Of a stretch of DNA of 64,000 bases, positions 61,893 through 64,000 are shown piece after piece. Source of the stretch: Pseudomonas mucidolens. GTDB taxonomy: Bacteria > Pseudomonadota > Gammaproteobacteria > Pseudomonadales > Pseudomonadaceae. The first letter of the stretch is position 1. The number at the start of each line of letters is the position of its first letter. A program made the position numbers and the translations under genes. The stretch spans positions 3,038,001 through 3,102,000 of the forward strand of contig NZ_LT629802.1 in NCBI RefSeq assembly GCF_900106045.1. Direction: 5' to 3'. A model generated the notes under the pieces. The model searched no databases. It worked only from the letters and a program-made list of their open reading frames with translations, and was not told where the DNA came from.

Positions 61893-63191
61893 GTGGAAGC
61901 ACATCTGTTGGAATGGCTGAACCTGAGCGTGCGCTGGGTTCATATGATCACCGGCGTCGCCTGGATCGGCGCTTCGTTCTACTTTGTCTGGCTGGAAAAC
62001 AACCTTAACCGCGCCAACCCAAAGAATGGTCTCGCCGGCGACTTGTGGGCGATCCACGGTGGCGGTATCTACCACCTGGAAAAATACAAACTGGCTCCGC
62101 CGACCATGCCGGACAACCTGCACTGGTTCAAATGGGAAGCCTATTTCACCTGGATGTCGGGCGTCGCGCTGCTGTGCGTGGTGTTCTATCTCAATCCGAC
62201 GTTGTACCTGCTGGCCCCCGGCAGCAGCCTGAGCGGCACCGAAGGCGTATTGCTGGGCATTGGTTCGTTGTTCGTCGGCTGGTTCATCTACTCCTTTCTC
62301 TGCGACTCGGCCCTGGGCAAGCGCCCTGCCCTGCTCGGCTTGATCCTGTTCGTGCTGTTGATTGCAGCGGCCTACGGCTTCAGCAAGGTGTTCAGCGGTC
62401 GCGGCGCCTACCTGCATGTGGGCGCCGTGATCGGCACCATCATGGTGGGCAACGTGTTCCGCATCATCATGCCGGCACAGCGTGCGCTGGTAGCGGCAAT
62501 CGCGGAGAACCGCACGCCTGATCCGGCGCTGCCGGCCAAAGGCCTGTTGCGCTCACGCCACAACAACTACTTCACCTTGCCCGTGCTGTTCATCATGATC
62601 AGCAACCACTTCCCGAGCACCTATGGCAGCCAGTACAACTGGTTGATCCTGGCCGGGATCGCAGTAGCGGCAGTGTTGGTGCGTCACTACTTCAACACCC
62701 GCCATGACAGCCAGAAATACGCGTGGACCTTGCCCGCAGGCGCGTTGGCGATGATTTGCCTGGCCTATGTCACCGGCCCCAAACCCGTGGCGAGCGCACC
62801 GGAGGTGGCGAAGGCGCCCGCCGCCATCGAGTACCAGCCATTGCCGGAAACCGCATTGGGGGGTGGCCTCAAACCCGCCGCGCCCGCAACCCCCGCTCCG
62901 GCCACCGAACCAGCACCGGCCCAGGCGTCGACGGACTTCGGCAAGGTCCACAGCGTGATCGAAGAACGTTGCACCGCGTGCCATTCGGCCAAGCCCACCA
63001 GCCCGCTGTTCAGTGCCGCGCCTGGCGGGGTGATGTTTGATACGCCCGCACAGATCCAGCAACAGGCGGCGCGGATTCAGGCACAGGCCGTAGCGACCCA
63101 AATCATGCCACTGGGCAATATCACTCAAATGACCCAGCAGGAGCGGGACTTGATTGGTAGCTGGATCACTCAGGGAGCGCGTACCAACTAA
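61893..63191 (+). CDS. puuD: Membrane urate hydroxylase with cytochrome c domain
   Basis: 432 residues from a GTG (GAGAGG upstream). The first ~300 residues form eight or so helices with HMITGVAWIGASFYFVWLEN and the YHLEKYKLAP motif. A Pro/Ala-rich linker (~305-345) leads to a C-terminal cytochrome c domain with CTACH (ERCTACHSAK) and a late Met ligand. PuuD oxidises urate to 5-hydroxyisourate, passing electrons to the chain instead of making peroxide. It completes the operon chemically with uraH, uraD and alc. Confidence 0.94.
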   Translation: MEAHLLEWLNLSVRWVHMITGVAWIGASFYFVWLENNLNRANPKNGLAGDLWAIHGGGIYHLEKYKLAPPTMPDNLHWFKWEAYFTWMSGVALLCVVFYLNPTLYLLAPGSSLSGTEGVLLGIGSLFVGWFIYSFLCDSALGKRPALLGLILFVLLIAAAYGFSKVFSGRGAYLHVGAVIGTIMVGNVFRIIMPAQRALVAAIAENRTPDPALPAKGLLRSRHNNYFTLPVLFIMISNHFPSTYGSQYNWLILAGIAVAAVLVRHYFNTRHDSQKYAWTLPAGALAMICLAYVTGPKPVASAPEVAKAPAAIEYQPLPETALGGGLKPAAPATPAPATEPAPAQASTDFGKVHSVIEERCTACHSAKPTSPLFSAAPGGVMFDTPAQIQQQAARIQAQAVATQIMPLGNITQMTQQERDLIGSWITQGARTN

Positions 63192-63210
63192 TCATAGGCC
63201 ACCCCTCCCC

Positions 63211-63310
63211 TGTAGGAGCGAGCTTGCTCGCGAAAAACTCGAAGGCACCGCGTTCATCCTGGATGTGCGCGTGATCGTTGACGTTCTTCGCGAGCAAGCT
63301 CTCTCCTGCA
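63211..63310. repeat. REPIN (family B) between puuD and the permease
   Basis: The head TGTAGGAGCGAGCTTGCTCG starts at 63211; the tail TTCGCGAGCAAGCTCTCTCC ends at 63306. It is followed by 70 bp to the next start. Confidence 0.85.
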
Positions 63311-63379
63311 GGAATCGAGGGCAACGCTACTGGCTATTGACAGCCAGACAACAAAAATAAAAAAGATCCGAGGTGTTGC

Positions 63380-64000
63380 ATGTCCGAGTTAGCCGAACCG
63401 CAGATTCCTGCCGCGCCGAGCATGGTGCGGCTGCCCTTGTTGCAACTGATCCTGGTGGGCCTGCAACACGTGTTGCTGATGTACGGCGGCGCTGTGGCGG
63501 TACCATTGATCATCGGTGAAGCCGCGGGTTTGAGCCGTGAGGAAATCGCATTCCTGATCAACGCCGACCTGCTGGTCGCGGGGATCGCCACCATCGTGCA
63601 ATCCCTGGGTATCGGTCCGGTGGGCATTCGCATGCCGGTGATGATGGGTGCCAGTTTCGCCGCCGTCGGCAGCATGGTCGCCATGGCAGGCATGCCGGGC
63701 ATCGGCTTGCAAGGGATCTTCGGCGCGACCATCGCCGCTGGCTTTTTTGGCATGCTGATCGCACCGTTCATGTCCAAGGTCGTGCGCTTCTTTCCCCCCT
63801 TGGTGACCGGCACCGTGATCACCGCCATCGGTCTTTCGTTGTTTCCAGTGGCGGTGAATTGGGCCGGCGGTGGTGCCGCCGCGGCGCAGTTCGGCTCACC
63901 TATCTATCTGGGCATCGCTGCGCTGGTGCTCGCGACCATTCTGCTGATCAACCGCTTCATGCACGGTTTCTGGGTCAACATTTCGGTGCTGATCGGCATG
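63380..64000 (+). CDS. NCS2 urate/xanthine permease, cut by right window edge
   Basis: 207 codons are visible from the ATG at 63380 (GAGG upstream) and the frame runs off the window. It shows a nucleobase:cation symporter-2 N-terminal half: LILVGLQHVLLMYGGAVAVP near the first helix and GIRMPVMMGASFAAVG. Position next to puuD makes urate the likely substrate, though xanthine or uracil transporters share the motifs. Confidence 0.9.
   Translation, partial: MSELAEPQIPAAPSMVRLPLLQLILVGLQHVLLMYGGAVAVPLIIGEAAGLSREEIAFLINADLLVAGIATIVQSLGIGPVGIRMPVMMGASFAAVGSMVAMAGMPGIGLQGIFGATIAAGFFGMLIAPFMSKVVRFFPPLVTGTVITAIGLSLFPVAVNWAGGGAAAAQFGSPIYLGIAALVLATILLINRFMHGFWVNISVLIGM

Overview
The window is a chromosomal segment of a fluorescent Pseudomonas (P. 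fluorescens group). Evidence: GC-rich Pseudomonas-style coding throughout; runs of genes whose order I recognise from P. aeruginosa (c-di-GMP membrane protein, ABC exporter, DsbA-like, TrhO, BolA, DUF2059, fumC; MFS, aroC, hydrolase, prmB, isochorismatase-like, Smr, folE; the uricase operon); several Pseudomonas-specific small families (DUF3509, DUF3309, YheU); and many REP/REPIN palindromes of the types common in P. fluorescens.

Layout. 1-13.2 kb is core chromosome: the 5' part of a c-di-GMP protein, an ABC exporter, redox and tRNA-modification genes, fumC, a DMT transporter, a thiolase, polyphosphate:AMP phosphotransferase and mnmC. 13,387-29,850 is a 16.4-kb genomic island bounded by exact 20-bp direct repeats. 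The repeats are the first codons of the N-acetylglutaminylglutamine amidotransferase gene, so the island has cut the osmoprotectant (NAGGN) operon away from its original promoter. The island carries a BvgS/RocS-like hybrid kinase, a REC-EAL phosphodiesterase, a RocA/BvgA-like LuxR regulator, a nine-gene chaperone-usher fimbrial cluster, two small genes, a prophage lysis remnant (endolysin tail, Rz, nested Rz1) and an N-terminally truncated tyrosine integrase. 29.8-34.7 kb is the NAGGN operon (amidotransferase, ngg, M42 peptidase).

34.7-55.3 kb is again core: yheU, a csrA paralogue, an SDR, an LTA-synthase-like sulfatase, small membrane proteins, an ankyrin protein, a fatty acyl-CoA ligase, a divergent acireductone-dioxygenase-like cupin with altered metal ligands, an MFS transporter, aroC, prmB, folE, GST-like proteins, and an aminotransferase divergent from a MarR regulator with a clear operator pair. 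55.4-64 kb is purine and urate catabolism: a purine permease, uraH, puuE, uraD, alc, allA, puuD and a second permease. Three TTGTAYACAA palindromes suggest one shared repressor.

How the genes work together. The island looks like a self-contained adhesion module: a sensor kinase feeds a DNA-binding regulator and a c-di-GMP phosphodiesterase, next to the pilus genes they probably control. This resembles the P. aeruginosa roc/cup and PAPI-1 cupD-rcs-pvr arrangements. The urate block encodes a route from imported purine or urate through 5-hydroxyisourate, OHCU, allantoin and allantoate to ureidoglycolate and glyoxylate. No tRNA, rRNA or CRISPR array was seen.
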